Shown here piece after piece: positions 47,913 to 55,913 of a stretch of 64,000 nucleotides of DNA. The position numbers and the translations under genes were made by a program. Location of the stretch: positions 620,001-684,000 of the forward strand of contig NZ_LR732469.1 of NCBI RefSeq assembly GCF_902506425.1. The letters are read 5' to 3'. The stretch is from Novosphingobium sp. 9U (GTDB lineage Bacteria; Pseudomonadota; Alphaproteobacteria; Sphingomonadales; Sphingomonadaceae). Within the stretch, counting starts at the first letter, position 1; each line of letters opens with the position of its first letter. The notes beneath the pieces were generated by a model. It did no database searches. It saw only the letters and a program-made list of their open reading frames with translations, and had not been told where the DNA came from.

Positions 47913-48010
47913 TTCGTGAAATGAGACTGCCGGATCAAATTGTATTGATCGTGGACGCATGAAGGTCATCGCGCTAAGCTCCTACAATTCACACACAAGG
48001 CGACGACAGG

Positions 48011-48748
48011 ATGGCAACCCGGACAAGCGACAGGACCGATACCGACACTCTCGACACTGCGGCCGAAACCACGAAGGCAGATACAAACGTCGGCAGCGCG
48101 GCAGATAAGGTGTCGGAAGCCATCATTCGCGGCATTCGTGCCGGCGTCTTTGTTCCGGGACAGCACCTCGTCGAACCGGATCTGACGCAGCGCTTGGGGA
48201 TCAGTCGGGGGTCCTTGCGCGAAGCGCTCAAGCACCTGGCCGCCGACGGGATCGTGACGCTCAACCGGTTCCGCGGCGCCTACATCGCTACCCTCGATCG
48301 CAAGGCCGTTCTGGACCTGTTGCAGACACTCGAGCCTTTGGCATCGCTAGCAGCGCGCCTCGCTGCCGACCACTGCGACACAGACGCGAAGCGTGCACAG
48401 ATCATCAGTGCGGCAAACGCGATCGACGAAGCCAATCGCAGCCACAATCGCGCCCTTTATCTCGAACTTCGTCGGCAGTTCTATTCCGTGCTCGTGGCGA
48501 TCGGCGGCAACGGCGAGCTGGAGCGTGCGATGCCACTGACCCGCACCGACCTGTTCCGCGCCCAGATCGAGTCGATCCAGTCCGAGAAGCAACGTGTCCG
48601 CCACGCGTCAGGCTATAGCAAAATCGCCAAGGCCGTAGCAGAAGCCAATCCGGCCGCTGCCGAGCGCGCCGTGCAGCGCCATTTCGCCGGCACGCGCAAG
48701 ACAATCGAAGAATTGCCAGACTTGGCGTTCGCCAGCTTCAGTTCCTGA
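48011..48748 (+). CDS. GntR-family regulator, FadR subfamily (FCD domain)
   Basis: A 245-residue repressor-like protein. The winged helix-turn-helix is at about residues 34-100 (KVSEAIIRGIRAGVFVPGQHLVEPDLTQRLGISRGSLREALKHLAADGIV) and the helical FCD ligand-binding domain at about 105-235. It is divergent from the TonB receptor, and the operator-like palindrome between them matches the FadR-subfamily consensus. The same palindrome recurs at three other promoters within 16 kb, making this protein the obvious candidate for controlling the dikinase/carboxylase pathway. The inducer is probably a pathway acid or CoA ester. Confidence 0.9.
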   Translation: MATRTSDRTDTDTLDTAAETTKADTNVGSAADKVSEAIIRGIRAGVFVPGQHLVEPDLTQRLGISRGSLREALKHLAADGIVTLNRFRGAYIATLDRKAVLDLLQTLEPLASLAARLAADHCDTDAKRAQIISAANAIDEANRSHNRALYLELRRQFYSVLVAIGGNGELERAMPLTRTDLFRAQIESIQSEKQRVRHASGYSKIAKAVAEANPAAAERAVQRHFAGTRKTIEELPDLAFASFSS

Positions 48749-48818
48749 GCCAAGCGCACCGCGAAGCGGGGCCGCACAAAAAGCGATGCTTCGCTGATCT
48801 TGTTTTTTGCTAGACGAA

Positions 48819-48858
48819 ATCGTCCGACGCTTTACACCTGTGATCGGGATTGGATAGC
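48819..48858 (+). promoter_or_regulatory. Promoter of the EthD operon with GntR-type operator
   Basis: ATCGTCCGACGCT (48819-48831) is the shared palindrome with one mismatch in the last arm. It runs into TTTACA (48831-48836) as -35, and about 17 bases on ATAGCA could be the -10. The start codon of the EthD gene lies at 48873. Confidence 0.6.
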
Positions 48859-48872
48859 AGGGCTACAAGCCT

Positions 48873-49202
48873 ATGATTCGGATCAGCGCGGTCTATGCGA
48901 ACGAGCATGGCAGCCGCTTCGATACGCAGTATTACCAGCACCGGCACGAGCCGTTTGCGACCGATCTGCTGACGCCGCATGGCCTCTTGGGCCTACGCAC
49001 GACGTTAGGTGAAGCCGCGCTGGACGGAGCGGCACCGCCCTTCTGGGCAATATCCGAACTGCTCTTCGCCTCACGCGAAGTATTCGACGCCGCCTTATCC
49101 CATTGCGGCGAGGCGCTGTTCGCCGACATCATCAACTACACCGATGTCGCCCCCACGCTGCAGGTCAGCGTGCTCGGAAGCGACTGGAACAAGGGAGCCT
49201 GA
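48873..49202 (+). CDS. EthD-family small protein
   Basis: A 109-residue protein with the ferredoxin-like dimeric barrel pattern of EthD: IRISAVYANEHGSRFDTQYYQHRHEPF at the start and EALFADIINYTDVAPTLQVSVL at the end. EthD proteins are small companions of aromatic or ether degradation operons; some are isomerases or lactone-forming enzymes. It is the first gene of a three-gene operon behind a shared palindrome and is followed after one base by the 402-residue unknown. Confidence 0.82.
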   Translation: MIRISAVYANEHGSRFDTQYYQHRHEPFATDLLTPHGLLGLRTTLGEAALDGAAPPFWAISELLFASREVFDAALSHCGEALFADIINYTDVAPTLQVSVLGSDWNKGA

Positions 49203-49203
49203 C

Positions 49204-50412
49204 ATGGACACGCAATTGCTGAACACGCCGACCCGCTACGTGCGCAATGCGATGGAAGACATCGGCATGATCACGGCACTGGACGAGTTCCTGAACCACC
49301 AGATTGTCGACACCTTCGCCTCCGTCAGCACTTCGGAACTGAGCTGGACCGAGAAGATCTGGACTGCGATTGTGCGCAAGGACGGCACTCTTGGCATCGA
49401 TTTCGGGCTCGGCCGCTACCACAACCGCGGCGTGCTCGATGGCTGGGCTGCCGTATCACGCGGCAGCGAACAGTGGACGGTGCGCGCCAATCGCGAGTTG
49501 CGTGACGATCCGCTCACCACCGAAGTGGGGCCGCTGAGCTATGAGATCATAGAGCCGCTGCGCCAGGTGCGTTTCGCGTGTGCCCGCAACGACCAGCAGC
49601 CAATCGCCTACGACATCACCTTCACCGCCGAGTTGCCACCCTTCTTCGAGGACCGCCACAAGCAGAGGGAGAAAGATGGCTTCCGCATTGGCTCTGACGT
49701 CATACGCTACCATCAGGTCGGGGTGCCGTCGGGCTGGGTGGAGCTCGAAGGTGAGCGGATCGAGATCAACCCCGATGATTGGACGCAGTATCGCGATCAT
49801 TCCTGGGGTACTCGGCTCGATGTCGGTGCGCACAATCCCGATATTCGCCCGACCTCCGACTTCGGCGACGTGAAATTCGGCGAAGGCGAATACGTGCTGA
49901 TCTGGAGCCCGTTCATGCTGGTTTCGCCGAGCGGCGAAAAGATCGCGTACCACATGTACTTCCAGTCCAAGCAGGGCCGCATCTTCTACTCATCCGGCTA
50001 TCGCAATCTTCCGGACGGCACGCAGGAGAAGATCGCCCGCGTTCGGCCCGAACTGCGCTTCGACGACGTGACGCGCCGACTGCTCGGCGGGCAATTGCAC
50101 TTCGACATGCTTCAGGGCGGATCGCACACGATCGAGGTGGAAGTGGTGGGTACCTCGGGCGTGCACCTCGGGCCCGGTCTCTATCTCGGCTTCGACGGGC
50201 GCAAGCACGGTTCGTGGCATGGTCCTCTGACGGTGGAGGGCGAGAAGTTCGACAACACGCTCGACCGCAAGACGCTGGAGCGCATCCGTCAGCTCCGGGA
50301 CTGCCCGATCAAGGTCACCGAAGGCGACTGGATCGGCTACGGCATCATGGAGACCATCATCCACGGCGAGCATCCCGACATGGGGCTCACCACCGCGAAT
50401 TCGCTGGTCTGA
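49204..50412 (+). CDS. Large hypothetical protein of a catabolic operon (AttH/CrtC-like in appearance)
   Basis: A 402-residue soluble protein starting at ATG 49204. It is beta-rich with conserved-looking blocks: GTLGIDFGLGRYHNRGVLDG, QPIAYDITFTAELPPFFED, DDWTQYRDHSWGTR and GLYLGFDGRKHGSWHGP. The RDHSWG block and the beta pattern remind me of the AttH/CrtC lipocalin-like hydratase fold, but I cannot confirm this. It sits between an EthD protein and an APH phosphotransferase in one operon, and a hydratase or ligand-binding role is possible. Confidence 0.75.
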   Translation: MDTQLLNTPTRYVRNAMEDIGMITALDEFLNHQIVDTFASVSTSELSWTEKIWTAIVRKDGTLGIDFGLGRYHNRGVLDGWAAVSRGSEQWTVRANRELRDDPLTTEVGPLSYEIIEPLRQVRFACARNDQQPIAYDITFTAELPPFFEDRHKQREKDGFRIGSDVIRYHQVGVPSGWVELEGERIEINPDDWTQYRDHSWGTRLDVGAHNPDIRPTSDFGDVKFGEGEYVLIWSPFMLVSPSGEKIAYHMYFQSKQGRIFYSSGYRNLPDGTQEKIARVRPELRFDDVTRRLLGGQLHFDMLQGGSHTIEVEVVGTSGVHLGPGLYLGFDGRKHGSWHGPLTVEGEKFDNTLDRKTLERIRQLRDCPIKVTEGDWIGYGIMETIIHGEHPDMGLTTANSLV

Positions 50413-50417
50413 CCGCG

Positions 50418-51401
50418 ATGGCGCGCGACACCGAGAAGCTGGCAGCGGGTCTTCGGGCCTGGCTGCCTCGCGGAGAGCGGATCACCGGGGTCAAGACCCT
50501 GTCCGCCGGTCACTCGAACGAGACTTACCTGGTTGAAGGGACCAATGAGATCCTGCGCATGCCGCCGTCGGAGGAAGGTTTGCTGCCGCCCTACGACATG
50601 GTGCGCCAGCATGCGGTCCTCTCCGCCGTCGCGGCCAACGCACCTGAGGTGCCGCTTCCGCCCGTGCTGGAACTTTGCGACGATCCGCGGGTGCTGGGTG
50701 ATCCCTTTTTCCTGATGGGTTGCATCAAGGGTGAAGCTTTCGAGTACAGCGTGCCCGAGTGGCTTGCCGCTGACCCGGACGCCGGCGCCGACCACGTCTG
50801 CCGCCAATGGTTCGATGCGATCATCGCGCTGCACAACATGCCCGCCTCGGCAATGCCACCCGGTGCACGAACGGTGCAGCAGGAGGCGCAGCACTGGCTG
50901 GAGGTCGCACGCGGGGCGGACTCGGTGCCGCCACTGATCTCAGTGCTGGAGGACCTCGCTGCGCGCCCGCCACGAACATCGGGTGCGCCGACGCCGGTGC
51001 ATGGTGATCCCAAGCACGGCAACTGCCTGTGGCACGAGGGCCAACTTACAGGGTTGCTCGACTGGGAAATGGCCCAAGTGTCGGAGCCGCTGCTGGACCT
51101 TGGCTACGTGTTGATGTTCCATGATCAGGGTGAGGCGTCGCTCGCCAACGCTGGCTTCGAGTTGCCGGGCTGGTGGTCGCCGCAACGCATGATCGACGAG
51201 TGGGAAGCCGGCACCGGCCGCACTGCCGTTGATGTGGCGCGCTATGGCGTGCTCGGCCAGGCCAAAGTGGCGGCGATCATCTCGGTGGGTGCGTTCCTGT
51301 TCAACTCGGGCCGCATCGCCGATCCACGCTTCCAGGCGTTCGGAGCGCTGATCCCATCCTATACCGCCTTGCTCGAACGGCGCGCCATGGCTGCTGGCTG
51401 A
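50418..51401 (+). CDS. APH-family phosphotransferase
   Basis: A 327-residue kinase-fold protein that starts five bases after the preceding stop. Motifs: LSAGHSNETYLVEG nucleotide loop, catalytic TPVHGDPKHGNCLWH and the metal-binding LLDWEMAQVSEPLLDLGYVL. It is the second APH protein of this region, and its closest relatives are the ACAD10/11-type acyl kinases rather than antibiotic kinases. It ends the EthD operon just before a strong terminator. Confidence 0.87.
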   Translation: MARDTEKLAAGLRAWLPRGERITGVKTLSAGHSNETYLVEGTNEILRMPPSEEGLLPPYDMVRQHAVLSAVAANAPEVPLPPVLELCDDPRVLGDPFFLMGCIKGEAFEYSVPEWLAADPDAGADHVCRQWFDAIIALHNMPASAMPPGARTVQQEAQHWLEVARGADSVPPLISVLEDLAARPPRTSGAPTPVHGDPKHGNCLWHEGQLTGLLDWEMAQVSEPLLDLGYVLMFHDQGEASLANAGFELPGWWSPQRMIDEWEAGTGRTAVDVARYGVLGQAKVAAIISVGAFLFNSGRIADPRFQAFGALIPSYTALLERRAMAAG

Positions 51402-51428
51402 TCTCCCCAACTCGCCCGCCCACAAGAG

Positions 51429-51462
51429 AAGGGGCAGGTCCGCGAAGGACCTGCCCCTTTTT
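51429..51462 (+). terminator. Rho-independent terminator
   Basis: Perfect 13-base stem (AAGGGGCAGGTCC / GGACCTGCCCCTT) with a five-base loop GCGAA, followed by TTTTT. It ends the EthD operon and lies between two convergent operons, so it may also serve the opposite strand. Confidence 0.92.
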
Positions 51463-51490
51463 CGTGCTCCGAGTGTGCGACCCTCGGGGC

Positions 51491-51886
51491 TTATGCGGCT
51501 TCGATCTCGATCAGGTCGTTGCCGAACTCGATGAGTGCTGAGGCGTCGACGAGCACTGCGCGGACCTTGCCGGACGCGGGGCTCAGGACCTCGGTCTTGC
51601 GCCCGAGCACATCGACCAGAGCAATGAGATCGCCAGCAGCCACTTGTGCGCCTGCTTCGCAATGCGGTTCGAACAGACCGAGGTGCGGTGCCTTGACCCT
51701 CGCAACCTGAGGCACGTCCCTGACCTGCTTCGGCTCCGGCGGGCCCGCGAGCAGCGGGTTAGGACCACCCTCCTTGCGGGCAAGGAACATCGTCCAGTCG
51801 GCTGAGCGGAAGAACAGGTCCTTCAGCGAGGATCGCTCGAACTGCAGGAGCATCGCGCGAATCTCGTGAATGGGCATTGTCGTCAT
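51491..51886 (-). CDS. Biotinyl/lipoyl-like carrier protein lacking the modified lysine
   Basis: A 131-residue protein. The C-terminal half (about 63-130) is a biotinyl-type hammerhead: RVKAPHLGLFEPHCEAGAQV, GDLIALVDVL, SPASGKV. It aligns with the true BCCP of this cluster (61590-62108), but the lysine (VEVMKL there) is replaced by Gly95 (VDVLGRK), so it cannot be biotinylated at the normal place. The N terminus also resembles the BCCP N terminus. It overlaps the dikinase gene (ATGA) and is the last gene of that operon. A structural or docking role is the likely explanation. Confidence 0.8.
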   Translation of the reverse strand: MTTMPIHEIRAMLLQFERSSLKDLFFRSADWTMFLARKEGGPNPLLAGPPEPKQVRDVPQVARVKAPHLGLFEPHCEAGAQVAAGDLIALVDVLGRKTEVLSPASGKVRAVLVDASALIEFGNDLIEIEAA

Positions 51887-53604
51887 GAGTCCTCCAAAGC
51901 GACGAGGAGGGCCGGCAGAACCGGCTCCGTGATCATCCGACTCACGCCCGCGCGACGCGCGATGCGGGCGATCTCGGCGTTGGCGAGCCCGCTGCCGCGT
52001 GCAGCATCCTGACCCTGCAATGCCGCGGCGAGTTGCTCGTGCGTACCCTCCGCAAGCAGGCGGTCGACATCGATGCCGTCGTCGCTCTCCGCAGGGCGCA
52101 GCACTTCGACGGCCGAGCGCTCACGCGCCCAACCGATGAGACGCGACAGGCGCGCATCGTCCTGCTCCGAGGGGACCTGTGTCTCCAGTGCGCCGGCGTA
52201 GACCTTACCGGTGGCGCCATCGACCGTGACAGTCTGGCCCGCCTTCGCAACCGCGCCGGCACCGACACCGACGACACAAGGCCGTCCCAATGCGCGGCTG
52301 ACGACGGCAGCATGCGAAGTGGATCCGCCTTGCTCGGTGACGACTGCGCGCGCCGCGATCATGCCGTGGACGTCATCAGGGCTGGTCGTCGCGCGCACCA
52401 GGATCACCGCTTCGCCCGCAGCTGCGCGGCGCTCGGCCTCGTCCGAATCCGCGACCAGAACACCGGTGGCAACGCCGGGGCAAGCGCCCTCGCCGGTCGC
52501 CACGGTCTCAGCGCCGTCAGCCGCACCTGGCACCAGTCGTGGCAGCAGCAGCGTCGAGACCTGCTCAGCACTGACACGCGACAAAGCGGTGGCGGCATCG
52601 ATGCGGCCTTCGCTCACCATGTCGACGGCGATGCGCACGGCGGCCTCAGGCGCCCGCTTGGCCGAGCGCGACTGCAGCAGGTAGAGCTTGCCCGATTGCA
52701 CCGTGAATTCGATGTCCTGCACGTCGCCATTCTCGCGTTCGAGCATGTCGCTCGCCGCCAGCAATGCCGCGTGTGCCTGCGGCACATGCGCGTGCATGGC
52801 GTCGAGCGAGAGCGGCGTGAACTTGCCCGAGACCACATCCTCACCCTGCGCTCGTGGCAGGTACTCGCCATAAGGCGCGGGATCGCCCTGCAGCGGATTG
52901 CGACTGAATAACACGCCAGTGCCGCTCTGCTCGTCGAGGTTGCCGAACACCATGGCCTGGATGGTCACCGCGGTGCCCATGTCGTGCGCGATGTTGTTGT
53001 GATCACGGTAACGCCTCGCCCGGCGCGTGTTCCAGCTTTCGAACACTGCGTGGACCCCGCCCAGGAGCTGGCTTTGCACGTCCAGCGGGATCTCGCCGCC
53101 TGCCTTCGCGATCTCGCCACGCCACATCGCCGAGCCGCCCCCATGCTCCAGTTCGACCGGCTGCTTGAGCACGATCGCGCTGTAGAGCTCCAGAAAGCGT
53201 CGGTGCGTGTCGCAGGCGAAGTCGGCCAGCCCGGTCTCGGCCGCCAGTGCGGCCTCTCCGTCATCGTCGATGCCAAGGTTGAGCACCGTGTCCATCATGC
53301 CGGGCATCGAGATCGCCGCGCCCGATCGGATCGAGAGGAGCAACCGCTTGTCGCCGCCGCCAAAGGTGCGTCCGGTACGCTCCTGCAGCCAATTGAGGCC
53401 CTCCGCGATCTCCGCTTCCAAGCCCTCCGGCATGGCGCCGTGCTCCAGGTATGCGAGGCAGGCCTTGGTGGTGATCACGAAGGCCGGCGGCACGTCGAGG
53501 CCGAGGGCGGCCATGCGCGCCACCGACCAGGCCTTGCCGCCGATGAGCGCGCGGTCGGGCAGGCTGCTGCCGTCGAGCAGCGTGGTCCATTGCGCCATCG
53601 TCAT
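51883..53604 (-). CDS. Pyruvate-phosphate-dikinase-like kinase without a PEP-binding barrel
   Basis: A 573-residue enzyme. Residues 1-330 are the ATP-grasp domain of PPDK (IGGKAWSVARMAALGLDVPPAF, SIRSGAAISMPGMMDTVLNLG, GTGVLFSRNPLQGD, VQDIEFTVQSGKLYLLQSRSAKR). Residues 375-480 form the phospho-His swivel domain with H431 in GGSTSHAAVVSRALGRPCVVG. The C-terminal PEP/pyruvate barrel of PPDK (full length about 870) is absent. The pattern is shared with phenylphosphate synthase, rifampicin phosphotransferase and the aryl-ketone kinases of acv/hpe systems: ATP gives AMP and Pi while phosphate is passed via His to an acceptor. Confidence 0.9.
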   Translation of the reverse strand: MTMAQWTTLLDGSSLPDRALIGGKAWSVARMAALGLDVPPAFVITTKACLAYLEHGAMPEGLEAEIAEGLNWLQERTGRTFGGGDKRLLLSIRSGAAISMPGMMDTVLNLGIDDDGEAALAAETGLADFACDTHRRFLELYSAIVLKQPVELEHGGGSAMWRGEIAKAGGEIPLDVQSQLLGGVHAVFESWNTRRARRYRDHNNIAHDMGTAVTIQAMVFGNLDEQSGTGVLFSRNPLQGDPAPYGEYLPRAQGEDVVSGKFTPLSLDAMHAHVPQAHAALLAASDMLERENGDVQDIEFTVQSGKLYLLQSRSAKRAPEAAVRIAVDMVSEGRIDAATALSRVSAEQVSTLLLPRLVPGAADGAETVATGEGACPGVATGVLVADSDEAERRAAAGEAVILVRATTSPDDVHGMIAARAVVTEQGGSTSHAAVVSRALGRPCVVGVGAGAVAKAGQTVTVDGATGKVYAGALETQVPSEQDDARLSRLIGWARERSAVEVLRPAESDDGIDVDRLLAEGTHEQLAAALQGQDAARGSGLANAEIARIARRAGVSRMITEPVLPALLVALEDS

Positions 53605-54212
53605 TCCTCCCGCTCACGGCCCATGATGCGCAGCAGTTCTTCGTGCAGCTCGAACCAGACGGTGTGGTAGCTGTCTCGACGGATGTCGCTGACCCACTCG
53701 TGGTCGCCGTCTTCCGAGGCTTCCAGCGCCGCGAGGAGCTTGTCGGCGTAGTACTTCAGGCGCGGCAAACGGCTGGCAAGGCGCTGCAGGATCGGCTCGG
53801 CCTGCTCGTGCAAGCCCCCGAGCCGGTCGATCACCGCCTCGTCATGCGCCTTGTCGCTGTGATCGTTCGCCACTTTGGCGCCGCCCACGTCGAGAGTCTG
53901 CCAGTCGGTGATGATCTGCTTGAGCGTGCGATTGATCCGCTCGAAGCCCTCGTAGGCGCCGACGAACACCGCATCCTCACGCAGCGTCCCGAAGTGACGA
54001 GGGTAACGTGCCACCAGGGCCACGCCGGCAAGCGGCGTCAAGGCATAGGCGCCACGCGCCTCGACCATGCGGCCGGTGGCGACGGCGCTCTCGATCACCG
54101 CCTGCGCGTGCGCCTCGGGCACGCCGGCCAGCTTGGCGATCGCGGGCAGCGGAGCGTGGCGCTTGATGGCGGTTGCGTGCAGCACGAGGTCGCGCTCGTT
54201 CATGGCGGTCAT
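53601..54212 (-). CDS. Dikinase accessory protein with winged-helix-like N terminus
   Basis: A 203-residue protein whose ATG 54212 overlaps the stop of the swivel-protein gene and whose stop overlaps the dikinase start. Residues 5-75 look like a winged helix (LVLHATAIKRHAPLPAIAKLAGVPEAHAQAVIESAVATGRMVEARGAYALTPLA). The rest is helical (EGFERINRTLKQIITDWQTL; LHEQAEPILQRLASRLPRLKYYADKLLAALEA). A small third subunit also exists in phenylphosphate synthase. Position between the two phosphotransfer proteins suggests a structural subunit or substrate lid. Confidence 0.8.
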   Translation of the reverse strand: MTAMNERDLVLHATAIKRHAPLPAIAKLAGVPEAHAQAVIESAVATGRMVEARGAYALTPLAGVALVARYPRHFGTLREDAVFVGAYEGFERINRTLKQIITDWQTLDVGGAKVANDHSDKAHDEAVIDRLGGLHEQAEPILQRLASRLPRLKYYADKLLAALEASEDGDHEWVSDIRRDSYHTVWFELHEELLRIMGREREE

Positions 54213-54958
54213 GCCGCATCCTCCAGAACCCACACGCGTGCGACGCGTTCGACGCCCTGCTGGTAGTCTTCGGTGGTCTTGGCTGCAGCCGTGACCTCGA
54301 CGGCGATGCGATCGCCTTCACGGATCCCGGTGACCTTGGCGTTCATCACGCAAGGGATATTGTACTCGCGCGTCAGAATGCCGAGGTGCGATCTCACGGA
54401 GCCACCAGCACAGACGACGCCCGCGAACTGGTCGATGATCGGCGCCGTGAGGGTTCCGCCCGAGTCGTCTATGATGGCGATCGAGCCTTGCGGCACCCCG
54501 TTCGACAGCAGCTCCATCACGCGCTCGTTCGAGCGCACGTAGAGCGCGCGGCCGACCACGTCCTTGGCATGGCGCACGACGTTGTCGCCGATGCCTCGCA
54601 GCGCCCTGCCCTCGGCGTCCGTCTCGCCGGTGGGTGCATCCGGATGAGCGAAGCCGGCGCCCTCTTCTGCGGCCGAGCCGTCCGCCTTGTGTGCCTCTGG
54701 TCGCTCGACGACGGACACGCGCGCCGACCAGTCGAAGCGGTGGCCGCTGGCAAGAATACGCGCTTCGACGGCCTCTATATCCTCCCGTGTGACCAATCGA
54801 TCCGAGCCCGCGAAGACGAAGTCGTTCCAATCCTGTCCTGACTCGCGCAGACGCGCCCGCACCTTCTCACGCACGAGATCCAGCACCGCCTCAACCAACG
54901 GGGTGGCCGGCGGTTTGGCGTGCAGCACGTCGTCGATAGGCAATTTATCGCAGCCCAC
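54209..54958 (-). CDS. PEP-utilising-enzyme mobile (swivel) domain protein
   Basis: A 249-residue protein with GGGAGG upstream. The N-terminal 130 residues are of unknown type; residues 130-235 form a second phospho-His swivel domain with H191 in CAGGSVRSHLGILTREYNIPCVMN, typical of PEP synthase mobile domains. It is the first gene of the dikinase operon (swivel, accessory, dikinase, BCCP-like), all joined by ATGA overlaps. The system therefore has two possible phospho-His carriers. One may take phosphate from ATP and the other deliver it to the acceptor. Confidence 0.87.
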   Translation of the reverse strand: MGCDKLPIDDVLHAKPPATPLVEAVLDLVREKVRARLRESGQDWNDFVFAGSDRLVTREDIEAVEARILASGHRFDWSARVSVVERPEAHKADGSAAEEGAGFAHPDAPTGETDAEGRALRGIGDNVVRHAKDVVGRALYVRSNERVMELLSNGVPQGSIAIIDDSGGTLTAPIIDQFAGVVCAGGSVRSHLGILTREYNIPCVMNAKVTGIREGDRIAVEVTAAAKTTEDYQQGVERVARVWVLEDAA

Positions 54959-55009
54959 GATCCCTCCCGATCATTCTTGTGCCACCAAAATGACGCAAGC
55001 CTCAGCAGC

Positions 55010-55072
55010 TGTCAACATTATTGGATGAAATCGTTCGACGATCTTGACCGCTTTTATTGGCTCGAATAAGTC
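55010..55072. promoter_or_regulatory. Divergent promoter region with tandem GntR-type operators
   Basis: ATCGTTCGACGAT (55030-55042) is followed after one base by -35 TTGACC (55044-55049) and, 17 bases on, TAAGTC (55067-55072), facing the SurE gene. Directly before it, the weaker site ATTATTGGATGAA (55017-55029) is followed, on the reverse strand, after one base by TTGACA (55010-55015), facing the dikinase operon. Each promoter thus has its own operator at the same spacing. Confidence 0.65.
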
Positions 55073-55101
55073 CCGGCGAACAACAATCGGGAGGAATGTC
55101 G

Positions 55102-55875
55102 ATGTCTCAGGATCCACCCCGCGTGCTGCTCGTCAACGATGACGGCATCGACGCGCCAGGACTCGTCATGCTGGAGCAGGTGGTGCGCGGGTTCACCGAC
55201 GACATCTGGGTGGTCGCGCCGGACGAAGAACGTTCGGGTGCCGGGCACTCGTTCTCGACCACGCTGCCGATCCGCGTCAAGCAGCGCGACGAGCGACACT
55301 TCGCGGTCAAGGGCACGCCGACGGATTGCGCTTTGCTGGCGATTTACGAGTTGATCGAAGGCAAGCGCCCCGACGTGCTGATCTCGGGCATCAATCGCGG
55401 TCCGAACCTGGCCGAGGACATCACCTATTCGGGCACGGCTTCGGCGGCGATGGAGGGGGCCTTGCTCGGCATCCCCGCCATCGCGCTCAGCCAGTGCTTC
55501 CGTCCGCCCGCCGCGGTGCCGTGGGACAATGCCGAGCGTTATGCCGGCGAGGTGATCGAGAAGCTGCTGCGCTTCGATTGGAAGCCTGGCATGTTCATCA
55601 ACGTCAACTTCCCAGAGTGCCCGGCCGACCAGGTCACCGGCATGCGCGTGACCGAGCAGGGCCAGCGCCCGCCCGGCGCCTTCATCCCCGAGAAGCGCGT
55701 CGATGCCCGGCATTTTCCGTACTACTGGGTCAAGATCGCGCTACCCGCCGGCGGCCATGCGCCGGGCAACGACTTGCAGGCGATGCTCGATCGCGAGATC
55801 TCGATCACGCCCATGCAGCTCGACATGACTAGCCGTGCGGCGATCCCTGACTTGCAGGAGTTGTTCGCGGCCTAA
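55102..55875 (+). CDS. SurE-family phosphatase
   Basis: A 257-residue protein from ATG 55102 (GGAGG seven bases upstream). The N-terminal RVLLVNDDGIDAPGLVMLEQV gives the two metal-binding Asp residues of SurE. PDEERSGAGHSFS (Ser ligand), SGINRGPNLAEDITYSGTASAAMEG (Asn ligand) and INVNFPE follow. SurE proteins are 5'/3'-nucleotidases and general phosphomonoesterases. Here the gene is divergent from the dikinase operon and shares its operator region. It is not next to pcm or rpoS, as housekeeping surE often is. A pathway phosphatase that removes the activating phosphate is the best inference. Confidence 0.87.
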   Translation: MSQDPPRVLLVNDDGIDAPGLVMLEQVVRGFTDDIWVVAPDEERSGAGHSFSTTLPIRVKQRDERHFAVKGTPTDCALLAIYELIEGKRPDVLISGINRGPNLAEDITYSGTASAAMEGALLGIPAIALSQCFRPPAAVPWDNAERYAGEVIEKLLRFDWKPGMFINVNFPECPADQVTGMRVTEQGQRPPGAFIPEKRVDARHFPYYWVKIALPAGGHAPGNDLQAMLDREISITPMQLDMTSRAAIPDLQELFAA

Positions 55876-55913
55876 GCCTTGGCGGACATTCCGCCACTCT
55901 TCACCCATCTCAC

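Noticed and set aside
43180..51401. Antibiotic resistance by the two APH-family genes
   Set aside because: Both resemble the ACAD10/11-type acyl kinases and lie in catabolic operons rather than near mobile elements.
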